Source of the DNA: Lelliottia sp. WAP21
GTDB taxonomy: Bacteria; Pseudomonadota; Gammaproteobacteria; Enterobacterales; Enterobacteriaceae
Assembly: GCF_020532665.2 (NCBI RefSeq)
Contig: NZ_JAIWPG020000004.1
Coordinates: 62,001-126,000, forward strand
Direction of reading: 5' to 3'
DNA: 64,000 bases
The first letter of the stretch is position 1; the number at the start of each line of letters is the position of its first letter. The position numbers were made by a program, and so were the translations under genes. The notes beneath the pieces are model-generated. The model made no database searches. It was not told where the DNA came from and saw nothing but the letters and a program-made list of their open reading frames with translations. This document shows, piece after piece, positions 8,040 to 17,339 of this stretch.

Positions 8040-9584
8040 TCAGAGAAACGTCTCAACGGCTTCTCGCATTTTTTTGACATGCAGCCCGTAGACCACCTGA
8101 ACGTTATTACCTTGTTTGATGACGGCCTTCGCGCCCGTCGCTTTCAGCCGTGGCTCGTCAACGAGGGCGGTATCCCGTACCGTCACGCGCAACCGGGTGT
8201 AGCAGTTATCCACGACCTCAATGTTTTCTCGTCCGCCAAGACCCGCCACAATGGATTCGCCCAGGCCATCGTTATTGCCCTTGGCCTGATACTCTTGTTT
8301 GCTGTAAAGCCGGGTTTCCTGATCCTCGTCTTCGCGGCCCGGTGTCTTCATGTTGAAGCGCAGGATCAGGAAGCGGAAGATGACGAAATAGAGCGCGAAC
8401 ATGATCAGCCCGACCAGGATGTACATCGGCCAGTTGGATTTTTCGGTGCCCAGCGGCAGGTTATACAGAATGAAGTCGATAATGCCGTTCGCGCCGATAG
8501 CGTGAACGCCGAACAGGTAAAACAGCATCATGCCAATGCCGGTCAGCACGGCATGCACCACAAACAGTAACGGCGCAACAAACAGGAATGAAAATTCGAT
8601 GGGTTCGGTTACGCCCACCAGCAGCGAGGTGAGGGCAGCCGGGATAAGAATGGCTTTGGCGATGGCTTTACGTTCCGGTTTCGCCGTCATGTACATCGCC
8701 AGCGCCGCTGCGGGCAAGCCAAACATTTTACTGATACCGCGTGCGTCCCACACCACCGTGCTGCTTAACTGCTTCACGTCCGGACAGGCCATCTCGGCAA
8801 AATAGATGTTACGTGCACCCTGATAGACAGTGCCACACACGTCCTGTGTGCCACCCAGCTCGGTGTAAAGGAACGGGGTGTAGACCAGATGATGCAGGCC
8901 CGTCGGCACCAGAATGCGTTCAAGGAAGCCATAAATCGCCACGCCGAACGGACCGGAGCCTTTTATCGCCAACGCCATTGCGCTGATACCGTGCTGGGCG
9001 AACGGCCAGAGTTCACTCATCAGGACCCCGAGCAACATCGACACGGGCAGCATAATAATGGCGACAAAACAGTGACCTGAATAAATCGCCATCGCGCCGT
9101 TAAACTGGACGCTGGCGTATTTGTTGTACAGATAGCCAGAGAGCGCCCCGGTCAGGATCCCGGCAAAGACGCCCATCTCCAGCACCTGCACCCCCAGCAC
9201 CATGCCTTGTCCTGCCGCTTTCATCTGCTCTGCCGGAGCGAGTTCGCCCTGCAGTTGCAGCGTGACATTCATCGCATTGATAAACACGACAAAGGTGACC
9301 AGGCCGATTAACGCGGCGTAGCCTTTATCGCGCGATGCCAGACCAATCGGGATGCCTACGGCAAAGACCAGTGCGAGGTTGACCAGCACGGACACCGCCG
9401 ATTTCGCGATAAGTTGTCCCAGATGTTGGATCAACGGATGGCCGAGAAACGGCAGGTACTCTGCCAGGTTTCCGTTACCCAGGACGTTACCAAAAGCAAT
9501 AAACAGACCGACGATCGGTAAGATAAGTACCGGTCCGTACAGTGATTTTCCGAAATTTTGTAGGGCGTTCACGGCTCGTTTCAT
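8040..9584 (-). CDS. aglA: PTS alpha-glucoside transporter EIICB
   Basis: This inner-membrane PTS permease of the glucose/maltose type has 514 residues. The N-terminal EIIC (about 1-410) has many membrane helices and the family segment TEPIEFSFLF. A hydrophilic linker leads to the EIIB domain, whose phospho-cysteine is in DNCYTRLRV (about residue 461). No EIIA domain is present, so the protein probably takes phosphate from the glucose EIIA (Crr), as known relatives do. The GH4 gene starts 11 bases after its stop, and together they import and split alpha-glucosides. The start at 9584 is preceded by GAGATAACC. It is divergent from yfhM across a 285-base promoter region. Confidence 0.9.
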   Translation of the reverse strand: MKRAVNALQNFGKSLYGPVLILPIVGLFIAFGNVLGNGNLAEYLPFLGHPLIQHLGQLIAKSAVSVLVNLALVFAVGIPIGLASRDKGYAALIGLVTFVVFINAMNVTLQLQGELAPAEQMKAAGQGMVLGVQVLEMGVFAGILTGALSGYLYNKYASVQFNGAMAIYSGHCFVAIIMLPVSMLLGVLMSELWPFAQHGISAMALAIKGSGPFGVAIYGFLERILVPTGLHHLVYTPFLYTELGGTQDVCGTVYQGARNIYFAEMACPDVKQLSSTVVWDARGISKMFGLPAAALAMYMTAKPERKAIAKAILIPAALTSLLVGVTEPIEFSFLFVAPLLFVVHAVLTGIGMMLFYLFGVHAIGANGIIDFILYNLPLGTEKSNWPMYILVGLIMFALYFVIFRFLILRFNMKTPGREDEDQETRLYSKQEYQAKGNNDGLGESIVAGLGGRENIEVVDNCYTRLRVTVRDTALVDEPRLKATGAKAVIKQGNNVQVVYGLHVKKMREAVETFL

Positions 9585-9671
9585 GGTTATCTCTCATTGT
9601 GAACCGCGCACTCAGGGTGCGTCTGTGCATTAAAACTAGCAGGCTATGAGGGAAAGAAGCCATCTATCTTA

Positions 9672-9712
9672 TTGTTTTAAAAACAAATGACTCTGAAGGT
9701 AACATGTAACCT
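9672..9712. promoter_or_regulatory. Two palindromes, candidate operators of the alpha-glucoside operon
   Basis: A perfect 7-bp inverted repeat TTGTTTT-A-AAAACAA (9672-9686) is followed by AGGTAACATGTAACCT (9697-9712), which pairs at 7 of 8 positions. Both lie about 90-130 bases upstream of the EIICB start. They could be sites for the RpiR regulator; the assignment is inferred from position only. Confidence 0.4.
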
Positions 9713-9814
9713 TTGACGCTGTGATCCCGGTATCAATCGCAGGGCAACGTTCTGTGCTCAGAGGCAACTCATTTCTGAAATTCTCAAATTGGACTTTGGA
9801 AATAATGAAACTTG

Positions 9815-9831
9815 CGGATAATACTTATCCG
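9815..9831. promoter_or_regulatory. Inverted repeat upstream of yfhM
   Basis: CGGATAA-TAC-TTATCCG is a perfect 7-bp inverted repeat 38 bases before the yfhM start. It includes the only -10-like element seen here (GATAAT). It may be an operator overlapping the yfhM promoter or a short hairpin in the leader. Confidence 0.35.
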
Positions 9832-9869
9832 GATGACGATCAACAGGCTCCACGGGCCAGGGATAAAGG

Positions 9870-12800
9870 ATGAAACCGTTTCGTTTAGCTGCGCTTTCGC
9901 TTGCGCTACTCACTGCGTTTACGCTTACCGGTTGTGATAATAACGACGAAAAACCGAAGGCTGCGGCGCCGGCTGCGTCTGAAAAAGCCGCAACCGCTCA
10001 GAAAACTCCCGCTAAACCTGATACTGAAAGGCTGGCGAAACTGGCGGCACAAAGTCAGGGAAAAACCCTCACTTTGCTGGATGCGTCCGAAGTCCAGCTT
10101 GAGGGCGCCTCAACGCTGGTCTTAACCTTTTCTATCCCGCTCAATCCCGACCAGGATTTTGCCAAAACGGTTCATGTCGTGGATAAGAAAAGCGGAAAAG
10201 TGGACGGAGCATGGGAACTCGCCCCTAACCTCAAAGAGCTGCGCCTGCGTCATCTGGAGCCCAACCGCAGCCTGATCGTAACGGTTGAAAGCGCGCTGCA
10301 GGCATTAAATAAAACGTCGTTTGGCAGTAACGTTGAAAAAACGCTGACCACGCGTGATATTGAGCCGACCGTAGGGTTTGCCAGCCGGGGCTCCCTGCTG
10401 CCGGGGAAAGTAGTAGAAGGGCTGCCGGTGATGGCGCTCAACGTGAATAATGTTGATGTGAATTTCTATCGCGTGAAGCCTGAATCGCTGGCGGCCTTTG
10501 TCAGCCAATGGGAGTACCGCAGTTCCCTTTCGAACTGGGAGTCGGACAACCTGCTCAAGATGGCGGACCTGGTCTATACCGGGCGTTTTGATCTGAATCC
10601 CGCACGCAACACGCGCGAAAAACTGCTCCTGCCGCTGCGCGACATTAAACCGCTGCAACAGTCGGGGGTCTATATCGCCGTCATGAACCAGGCGGGTCAT
10701 TATAATTACAGCAATGCCGCCACGCTCTTTACCCTGAGCGATATCGGACTCTCGGCGCACCGTTACCATAATCGGCTGGATATCTTCACCCAAAGCCTTG
10801 AGAACGGCGCCGCGCAATCCGGCATAGAGGTGTCACTGCTCAATGACAAAGGGCAGACGCTGGCGCAAGGCACCAGCGACGCAGACGGTCACGCGAAGCT
10901 GGAAACCGATAAAGAAGCCGCGTTGATACTGGCGCGCAAAGAGGGTCAGACGACGCTGTTGGATCTCAAACTGCCTGCGTTAGATCTGGCAGAATTCGAT
11001 ATCGCCGGTGCGCCAGGATACAGCAAGCAGTTCTTTATGTTTGGTCCACGCGATCTGTATCGTCCGGGTGAAACGGTGATCCTCAATGGTCTGCTTCGCG
11101 ACAGTGACGGTAAACCGCTGCCCGATCAGCCCGTGAAGCTTGACGTTCTGCGTCCCGATGGACAGGTGGCACGCACGCTGGTTAGTCAGCCTGAAAATGG
11201 CCTGTATCGCTTGAATTACCCGCTGGACAGTGGCGCGCAAACCGGCATGTGGCACATTCGTGCTAACACGGGCGACAATCAGCAGAGGATGTGGGACTTC
11301 CAGGTTGAAGATTTTATGCCAGAACGTATGGCGCTGAACCTGACGGGGCAAAAAACGCCGGTCTCCCGCGAAGATGATGTTGCCTTTGATGTGGTGGGTT
11401 ATTACCTGTATGGCGCCCCGGCAAATGGCAATACCCTTCAGGGGCAGCTTTTCCTGCGTCCTCTACGCGAGGCGGTCAGTGCACTGCCGGGCTTCCAGTT
11501 TGGTGACATCGCTGAAGAAAACCTGAGCCGTAGCCTGGATGAGGTGCAACTCTCGCTGGATAAACAAGGCCGCGGGCAGGTGACCGCTGAGAGCCAGTGG
11601 AAGGAGACCCACTCGCCGCTGCAGCTGATATTACAAGCCAGCCTGCTTGAGTCGGGTGGCCGTCCGGTCACGCGTCGTGTCGAGCAGGCTATCTGGCCAA
11701 CCGACACGTTGCCTGGTATCCGCCCGCAATTTGCCAGTAAAGCGGTGTATGACTATCGCACCGATACCACCGTGAATCAGCCTATTGTTGATGAAAACAG
11801 CAATGCCAGTTTCGACCTTGTCTATGCCGATGCCTCCGGGGCGAAAAAAGCCGTGTCTGGCATGCAGGTGCGCCTGATTCGTGAGCGTCGTGACTATTAC
11901 TGGAACTGGTCTGAAGGCGATGGCTGGGAATCTCAGTTTGATCAGAAAGATCTCGTGGAAGGGGAACAAGAGATCACCCTGGCCGCCGATGAAACCGGTA
12001 AGGTCACTTTCCCGGTGGAGTGGGGCTCTTATCGTCTCGAAGCAAAAGCACCAGATGGCGCTGTCAGCAGCGTGCGTTTTTGGGCTGGCTACAGCTGGCA
12101 GGATAACAGCGACGGTACCGGCGCTGCCCGTCCCGATCGCGTCTTGCTCAAGCTGGATAAACCAGCCTATCAGCCGGGTGACACCATTAATCTGCATATC
12201 GCGGCACCCGCCGCGGGTAAAGGTTATGCCATGATCGAATCCAGCGAAGGCCCGCTGTGGTGGAAGGAGATCGATGTCCCGACAAACGGACTGGATTTAG
12301 CCATTCCGGTGGATAAAGCCTGGAAGCGTCACGATCTGTATCTCAGCACGCTGGTGGTCCGCCCTGGCGATAAATCGAAATCCGCCACGCCAAAACGTGC
12401 GGTCGGGCTGCTGCATATCCCGATGGGGGATGAAAATCGCCGTCTGACGATCGCGCTGGATAACCCGCAGAAGATGCGCCCAAACCAGACGCTGTCGGTG
12501 AAGGTGAAAGCCAGTGTGAAAACCGGCCAGGTGCCGCAAAAAGTTAACGTGCTGGTCTCTGCCGTGGACAGTGGGGTGTTGAACATCACCGATTACGTCA
12601 CCCCGGATCCGTGGCAAGCCTTCTTCGGCCAGAAACGCTACGGGGCGGATATTTACGACATCTATGGACAGGTTATCGAAGGCCAGGGGCGTACGGCGGC
12701 CCTGCGTTTTGGTGGGGATGGTGATGAGCTTAAACGCGGTGGTAAACCGCCGGTTAACCACGTCACGATAATTGCCCAGCAGGCACAACCCGTCACGCTG

Positions 12801-14828
12801 GATGCGAACGGTGAAGGCACTATCGACTTGCCGATTGGCGATTTTAACGGCGAGCTGCGTCTGATGGCCCAGGCCTGGACCGATGACGATTTCGGCAGCA
12901 GTGAAAACAAAGTCATTGTTGCCGCACCCGTCATTTCAGAGTTAAACACGCCGCGCTTCCTTGCCAGTGGCGATACCTCCCGCTTAACGCTGGATCTCAC
13001 CAATCTGACTGACCAGCCGCAGACGCTGAACGTGGCGCTTACGGCGAGTGGTCAACTGTCACTTGAAGGCGCACAGCCTCGTCCCGTCACGCTGGAACCC
13101 GGCGCTCGCCATACACTGTATATTCCTGTGAGGGCGCTGGAAGGTTACGGGGACGGTGAGATCACCGCGCAGGTGACGGGCCTGACGCTGCCGGGCGAAA
13201 CGTTCGCACCGCAGCAGAAAAGCTGGAAAATTGGCGTGCGTCCGGCATTCCCGGCACAAACGGTCAATTCCGGGACCCTGTTGAACCCAGGTGAAAGCTG
13301 GAGCGCACCGTCGCAGCATAGTGACGGTTTCTCCGCGACCACCCTGCAGGGGCAACTGTTGTTGAGCGGAAAACCTCCGCTCAACCTGGCGCGCTACATC
13401 CGTGAACTGAAGGCCTATCCTTACGGCTGTCTGGAACAAACCACCAGTGGCCTGTTCCCGTCGCTATACACCAACGCCGCGCAGCTCAACGCGCTGGGTA
13501 TCAAAGGGGATACGGATGAAAGCCGTCGTGCTGCGGTGGAAGTGGGCATTTCCCGCCTGCTGCAAATGCAGCGTGACGACGGTGGATTTGCATTGTGGGA
13601 TAAAAATGGCCCGGAAGAGTACTGGCTTACCGCCTATACCACCGATTTCCTGGTTCGTGCTGGCGAGCAGGGTTATAGCGTACCGACGGATGCGCTGAAC
13701 AATGCGAATAACCGCCTGCTGCGTTATCTGCAGGATCCGGGCATGATGTCGATTCGCTACAGCGACGATACGCCAGCCAGCAAATTTGCCGTTCAGGCCT
13801 ATGCAGCGCTGGTGCTGGCTCGTCAGCAGAAAGCGCCGCTGGGCGCTCTGCGCGAAATCTGGGAACGCCGTGCAACGGCGGGTTCAGGCTTACCGCTGAT
13901 GCAGTTAGGGATGGCGTTGAAACTAATGGGCGATGCCCCCCGCAGCCAGCAGGCGCTGGATCTGGCCATGAAGACGCCACGCCAGGAGAGCAAAAACTGG
14001 ATGGCCGATTATGGCAGTCAGCTGCGTGATAACGCGCTTATGCTCTCGTTGTTGGAGGAGTACAAATTGTTGCCTGAGGAGCAGAACACGTTGCTGAATG
14101 CCCTTTCAGAACAAGCATTTAGCCAGCGTTGGCTCTCCACCCAGGAGAGCAATGCGCTGTTCCTCGCGGGACGGTCTCTCCAGACGCTCTCTGGCGCCTG
14201 GCAGGCCACCACCAGCCTGTCTGAGAACGCCCTGAGCGGCGAGAATGCGCGGGTTGAGAATGTGGCGGGCGACCGTCTGGATACCCTTCAGGTCACCAAT
14301 AGCGGCACGACACCGCTGTGGGTCCGCCTCGACAGCACAGGCTACCCGGAGTATGCGCCGCAGCCGTCATCCAACGTCCTGCACATCGAACGTCAAATTC
14401 TGGCGACCGACGGCAGCAGCAAATTGCTTTCATCCCTTAAGAGCGGTGAGCTGGTGCTGGTCTGGCTGGAGGTGAAAGCGACGCAAAACGTGCCGGATGC
14501 GCTGGTCGTCGATTTGCTTCCGGCAGGTCTGGAACTGGAAAACCAGAATCTGGCGAGCAGCAGCGCCAGCCTGCAGGACAGCGGCAGCGACGTGCAAAAT
14601 CTGTTGAGCCAGATGCAACAGGCGGACATCCAGCACATGGAGTTCCGCGATGACCGCTTCGTTGCCGCAGTGCCGGTGAATGAAGGTCAGACGGTAACGC
14701 TGGTGTATCTGGCTCGTGCAGTGACGCCTGGAACCTATCAGTTACCGGTCCCGATGGTTGAATCGATGTATGTCCCTCAATGGCGGGCAACGGGCGCAGC
14801 AAGCGGCCCGCTGATTGTCGTTCCATAA
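9870..14828 (+). CDS. yfhM: Bacterial alpha-2-macroglobulin lipoprotein YfhM
   Basis: This very large periplasmic lipoprotein (1652 residues; E. coli 1653) is thought to trap proteases that enter the periplasm. The signal peptide ends in the lipobox LTGC (Cys about residue 22), followed by an Ala/Lys-rich linker. Macroglobulin domains follow, and the thioester motif CLEQ is intact near residue 1187 (YGCLEQTTS), so this is the thioester-containing type. The alpha-alpha toroid thioester domain follows, with repeated short helices (LLQMQRDDGGFALW...). pbpC begins one base after the stop. The pairing suggests a defence and wall-repair module: the inhibitor captures the attacker while PBP1C restores peptidoglycan. 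Confidence 0.95.
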   Translation: MKPFRLAALSLALLTAFTLTGCDNNDEKPKAAAPAASEKAATAQKTPAKPDTERLAKLAAQSQGKTLTLLDASEVQLEGASTLVLTFSIPLNPDQDFAKTVHVVDKKSGKVDGAWELAPNLKELRLRHLEPNRSLIVTVESALQALNKTSFGSNVEKTLTTRDIEPTVGFASRGSLLPGKVVEGLPVMALNVNNVDVNFYRVKPESLAAFVSQWEYRSSLSNWESDNLLKMADLVYTGRFDLNPARNTREKLLLPLRDIKPLQQSGVYIAVMNQAGHYNYSNAATLFTLSDIGLSAHRYHNRLDIFTQSLENGAAQSGIEVSLLNDKGQTLAQGTSDADGHAKLETDKEAALILARKEGQTTLLDLKLPALDLAEFDIAGAPGYSKQFFMFGPRDLYRPGETVILNGLLRDSDGKPLPDQPVKLDVLRPDGQVARTLVSQPENGLYRLNYPLDSGAQTGMWHIRANTGDNQQRMWDFQVEDFMPERMALNLTGQKTPVSREDDVAFDVVGYYLYGAPANGNTLQGQLFLRPLREAVSALPGFQFGDIAEENLSRSLDEVQLSLDKQGRGQVTAESQWKETHSPLQLILQASLLESGGRPVTRRVEQAIWPTDTLPGIRPQFASKAVYDYRTDTTVNQPIVDENSNASFDLVYADASGAKKAVSGMQVRLIRERRDYYWNWSEGDGWESQFDQKDLVEGEQEITLAADETGKVTFPVEWGSYRLEAKAPDGAVSSVRFWAGYSWQDNSDGTGAARPDRVLLKLDKPAYQPGDTINLHIAAPAAGKGYAMIESSEGPLWWKEIDVPTNGLDLAIPVDKAWKRHDLYLSTLVVRPGDKSKSATPKRAVGLLHIPMGDENRRLTIALDNPQKMRPNQTLSVKVKASVKTGQVPQKVNVLVSAVDSGVLNITDYVTPDPWQAFFGQKRYGADIYDIYGQVIEGQGRTAALRFGGDGDELKRGGKPPVNHVTIIAQQAQPVTLDANGEGTIDLPIGDFNGELRLMAQAWTDDDFGSSENKVIVAAPVISELNTPRFLASGDTSRLTLDLTNLTDQPQTLNVALTASGQLSLEGAQPRPVTLEPGARHTLYIPVRALEGYGDGEITAQVTGLTLPGETFAPQQKSWKIGVRPAFPAQTVNSGTLLNPGESWSAPSQHSDGFSATTLQGQLLLSGKPPLNLARYIRELKAYPYGCLEQTTSGLFPSLYTNAAQLNALGIKGDTDESRRAAVEVGISRLLQMQRDDGGFALWDKNGPEEYWLTAYTTDFLVRAGEQGYSVPTDALNNANNRLLRYLQDPGMMSIRYSDDTPASKFAVQAYAALVLARQQKAPLGALREIWERRATAGSGLPLMQLGMALKLMGDAPRSQQALDLAMKTPRQESKNWMADYGSQLRDNALMLSLLEEYKLLPEEQNTLLNALSEQAFSQRWLSTQESNALFLAGRSLQTLSGAWQATTSLSENALSGENARVENVAGDRLDTLQVTNSGTTPLWVRLDSTGYPEYAPQPSSNVLHIERQILATDGSSKLLSSLKSGELVLVWLEVKATQNVPDALVVDLLPAGLELENQNLASSSASLQDSGSDVQNLLSQMQQADIQHMEFRDDRFVAAVPVNEGQTVTLVYLARAVTPGTYQLPVPMVESMYVPQWRATGAASGPLIVVP

Positions 14829-14829
14829 C

Positions 14830-17160
14830 GTGCTGTTATCGCGTCTGATGCGCTCCCGCTGGCTGAGGCTGGCGGGAGCGATTCTCATTTTATGGGGCAG
14901 CATTCTGGTTGCCGATCGCCTGTGGCCGTTACCTTTACATGAGGTGAATCCGGCGCGGGTCGTGGTCGATGAAAAAGGCACGCCGCTCTGGCGTTTTGCC
15001 GATCGCGACGGTATCTGGCGCTATCCGGTCACCATCGAAGAGGTCTCGCCGCGCTATCTTGACGCCCTCATTCAGTATGAAGACCGCTGGTTCTGGGATC
15101 ATCCGGGGGTAAACCCTTTTTCCGTACTGCGAGCGGCCTGGCAGGATATCAGCTCCGGCAAAGTCGTCTCGGGTGGCAGCACGCTTACCATGCAGGTGGC
15201 CCGTCTGCTCGATCCGCATCCTCGTACAATAGGTGGCAAGGTTCGCCAGCTCTGGCGCGCCCTCCAGCTGGAATGGCATCTTTCCAAACATGACATCCTG
15301 ACGCTCTACCTCAACCGGGCGCCATTCGGTGGCACACTTCAGGGTGTCGGCGCGGCGAGTTGGGCTTATCTGGGTAAATCGCCTTCACAGCTAAGCTACT
15401 CTGAAGCCGCATTGCTGGCGGTTCTCCCCCAGGCACCCAGCCGTTTACGCCCTGACCGCTGGCCGGAACGTGCGGAAGCCGCGCGCAATAAAGTGCTGGA
15501 GAGAATGGTTACCCAGGGCGTCTGGACGGCGCAGCAGGTGAAAGAGTCCCGTGAAGAGCCCGTCTGGCTGGCTCCCCGACAAATGCCGCAGCTGGCGCCG
15601 CTCTTTTCTCGCATGATGCTGGGCAAAACCCGCGAGACGAAAATTGTCACCACGCTGGATGCCTCATTGCAACGTCAGCTTGAAGAGCTGGCCCTGAACT
15701 GGAAATCGCGGCTTCCTCCGCGCAGTTCTCTGGCGATGATCGTGGTTGACCATACCACGATGAACGTTCGTGGCTGGGTGGGTTCTGTCGACATCACGGA
15801 TGATACGCGATTCAGCCACGTCGATATGGTGAACGCCATCCGCTCGCCAGGTTCGGTCCTGAAGCCCTTTATTTACGGGATGGCGCTCGACGAGGGGCTG
15901 ATTCATCCGGCCTCGTTGCTGCAGGATGTGCCGCGTCGTACCGGTGATTATCGGCCCGGCAATTTTGACAGCGGTTTTCATGGCCCCGTCAGCATGAGCG
16001 AAGCCCTGGTACGTTCGCTGAATTTACCGGCGGTACAGGTTCTGGAGGCCTATGGCCCTAAACGCTTTGCGGGTCTGCTGAGCAATGCCGGGTTACCGCT
16101 CATTCTGCCTGCGGGAGCGCAACCCAATTTATCCTTGATCCTGGGTGGGGCAGGGGCGCGGCTGGCGGATATCACCGCAGCCTATAGCGCCTTTGCGCGT
16201 CACGGTAACGCGGCGCGATTGCGACTGCAGCCTGGCGATCCGTTGATCGAACGCCCGCTACTCTCCCCCGGTGCCGCCTGGATTATTCGCCGCATTCTGG
16301 GCAATGAAGCTCAGCCTTTACCGGATGGCACACTGCCGCAGATCGCGCCATTCGCCTGGAAAACGGGGACCAGTTATGGCTATCGCGATGCCTGGGCCGT
16401 TGGGATTAATGCGCGTTACCTTATTGGTATCTGGACGGGCCGCCCGGATGGCACACCGGTTGCCGGACAGTTCGGCTTTGCCAGCGCGGTTCCGCTGTTA
16501 AACCAGGTGAATAATATGCTTCAGTCGCGTTCAACGATTGACGAAGCGCGACTTCCCCGCGATCCGCGTCCTGAGACCGTCAGTCGGGGTGTAGTCTGTT
16601 GGCCTGGCGGGCAAGCTTTGCCCGAAGGCAGTGAAAATTGTCGCCGCCGATTGGCCACCTGGCTGCTGGAGGGCAGCCAGCCACCCACGCTTTTACTGCC
16701 CGAACAGGAAGGCGCGCGTGGAATACATTTCCCGATCTGGGTGGATAAAGAGGGTAACCGTGTAGCCGCAGATTGCCCTGATGCGACAGAGAAAACCCTG
16801 GATGTCTGGCCTTTGCCGCTCGAACCCTGGCTCCCTCCGTCCGAGAGGCGTGCGGCCCGCCTACCCGCCGCATCTAAAACCTGCCCACCGATGAATGCCT
16901 TAGGCGCCGCCCCGCTGATTCTGTCAGGCCTACGCGAGGGCGCGGTGATTAAGCGTTTACCTGGCCAGGAGAGTGTTCATTTGCCTGTTTCAACGACGGG
17001 AGGGGAAGGTCGACGCTGGTGGTTTTTAAATGGCGAGAGCCTCAATGCGGCGACTTCGGGCACCACGCTTACTCTCAGCACGGCGGGGAGCTATCAGTTA
17101 GTCGTGATGGATGAACAGGGGCAGACGGTTGCAGTGACGTTTGAATTGCGCCAGGAATAA
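14830..17160 (+). CDS. pbpC: Penicillin-binding protein 1C
   Basis: PBP1C is a class A enzyme with one N-terminal membrane anchor (about residues 10-28). A glycosyltransferase domain follows (EDRWFWDHPG around 80-90, GGSTLTMQ further on), then a transpeptidase domain (SVLK around 341, KTGTS around 511) and a C-terminal BiPBP domain. The GTG at 14830 is chosen because it places LWPLPL at residue 31 exactly as in E. coli. An ATG at 14815 inside yfhM and an ATG at 14848 are alternatives. The start lies one base past the yfhM stop, so the two genes are almost certainly co-translated. The product is 776 residues against 770 in E. coli. Confidence 0.94.
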   Translation: MLLSRLMRSRWLRLAGAILILWGSILVADRLWPLPLHEVNPARVVVDEKGTPLWRFADRDGIWRYPVTIEEVSPRYLDALIQYEDRWFWDHPGVNPFSVLRAAWQDISSGKVVSGGSTLTMQVARLLDPHPRTIGGKVRQLWRALQLEWHLSKHDILTLYLNRAPFGGTLQGVGAASWAYLGKSPSQLSYSEAALLAVLPQAPSRLRPDRWPERAEAARNKVLERMVTQGVWTAQQVKESREEPVWLAPRQMPQLAPLFSRMMLGKTRETKIVTTLDASLQRQLEELALNWKSRLPPRSSLAMIVVDHTTMNVRGWVGSVDITDDTRFSHVDMVNAIRSPGSVLKPFIYGMALDEGLIHPASLLQDVPRRTGDYRPGNFDSGFHGPVSMSEALVRSLNLPAVQVLEAYGPKRFAGLLSNAGLPLILPAGAQPNLSLILGGAGARLADITAAYSAFARHGNAARLRLQPGDPLIERPLLSPGAAWIIRRILGNEAQPLPDGTLPQIAPFAWKTGTSYGYRDAWAVGINARYLIGIWTGRPDGTPVAGQFGFASAVPLLNQVNNMLQSRSTIDEARLPRDPRPETVSRGVVCWPGGQALPEGSENCRRRLATWLLEGSQPPTLLLPEQEGARGIHFPIWVDKEGNRVAADCPDATEKTLDVWPLPLEPWLPPSERRAARLPAASKTCPPMNALGAAPLILSGLREGAVIKRLPGQESVHLPVSTTGGEGRRWWFLNGESLNAATSGTTLTLSTAGSYQLVVMDEQGQTVAVTFELRQE

Positions 17161-17272
17161 TTTAACTAATCAATGAATTTAATATAATTCATTTTTTATT
17201 TGAATAAATAACGCCCTTCATTCGTGATTGATTATTATTACAAATAAAGAAATTGCCTCCTTACGCCTTATA

Positions 17273-17286
17273 TTGATAAACGTCAA
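17273..17286. promoter_or_regulatory. FNR box upstream of the dms-like operon
   Basis: TTGAT-AAAC-GTCAA matches the FNR consensus TTGAT-N4-ATCAA at 9 of 10 defined positions. Its centre is about 60 bases before the ATG at 17340. A class II position (-41.5) would put the transcript start near 17321, in an AT-rich stretch. This supports anaerobic induction of the molybdoenzyme operon. Confidence 0.65.
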
Positions 17287-17339
17287 ACGTCCCTTCATAC
17301 GCACAAGCGAAAATAGTTTTTTATTTGAAGGAACGAATG

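Noticed and set aside
9600..9660. CRP site near the EIICB start (TGTGA at 9598)
   Set aside because: The second half-site TCACA is not found at the right spacing.
17325..17339. TTG start for the DmsA-like gene
   Set aside because: ATG 17340 (or 17337) has a better placed AAGGA and gives a normal Tat signal.
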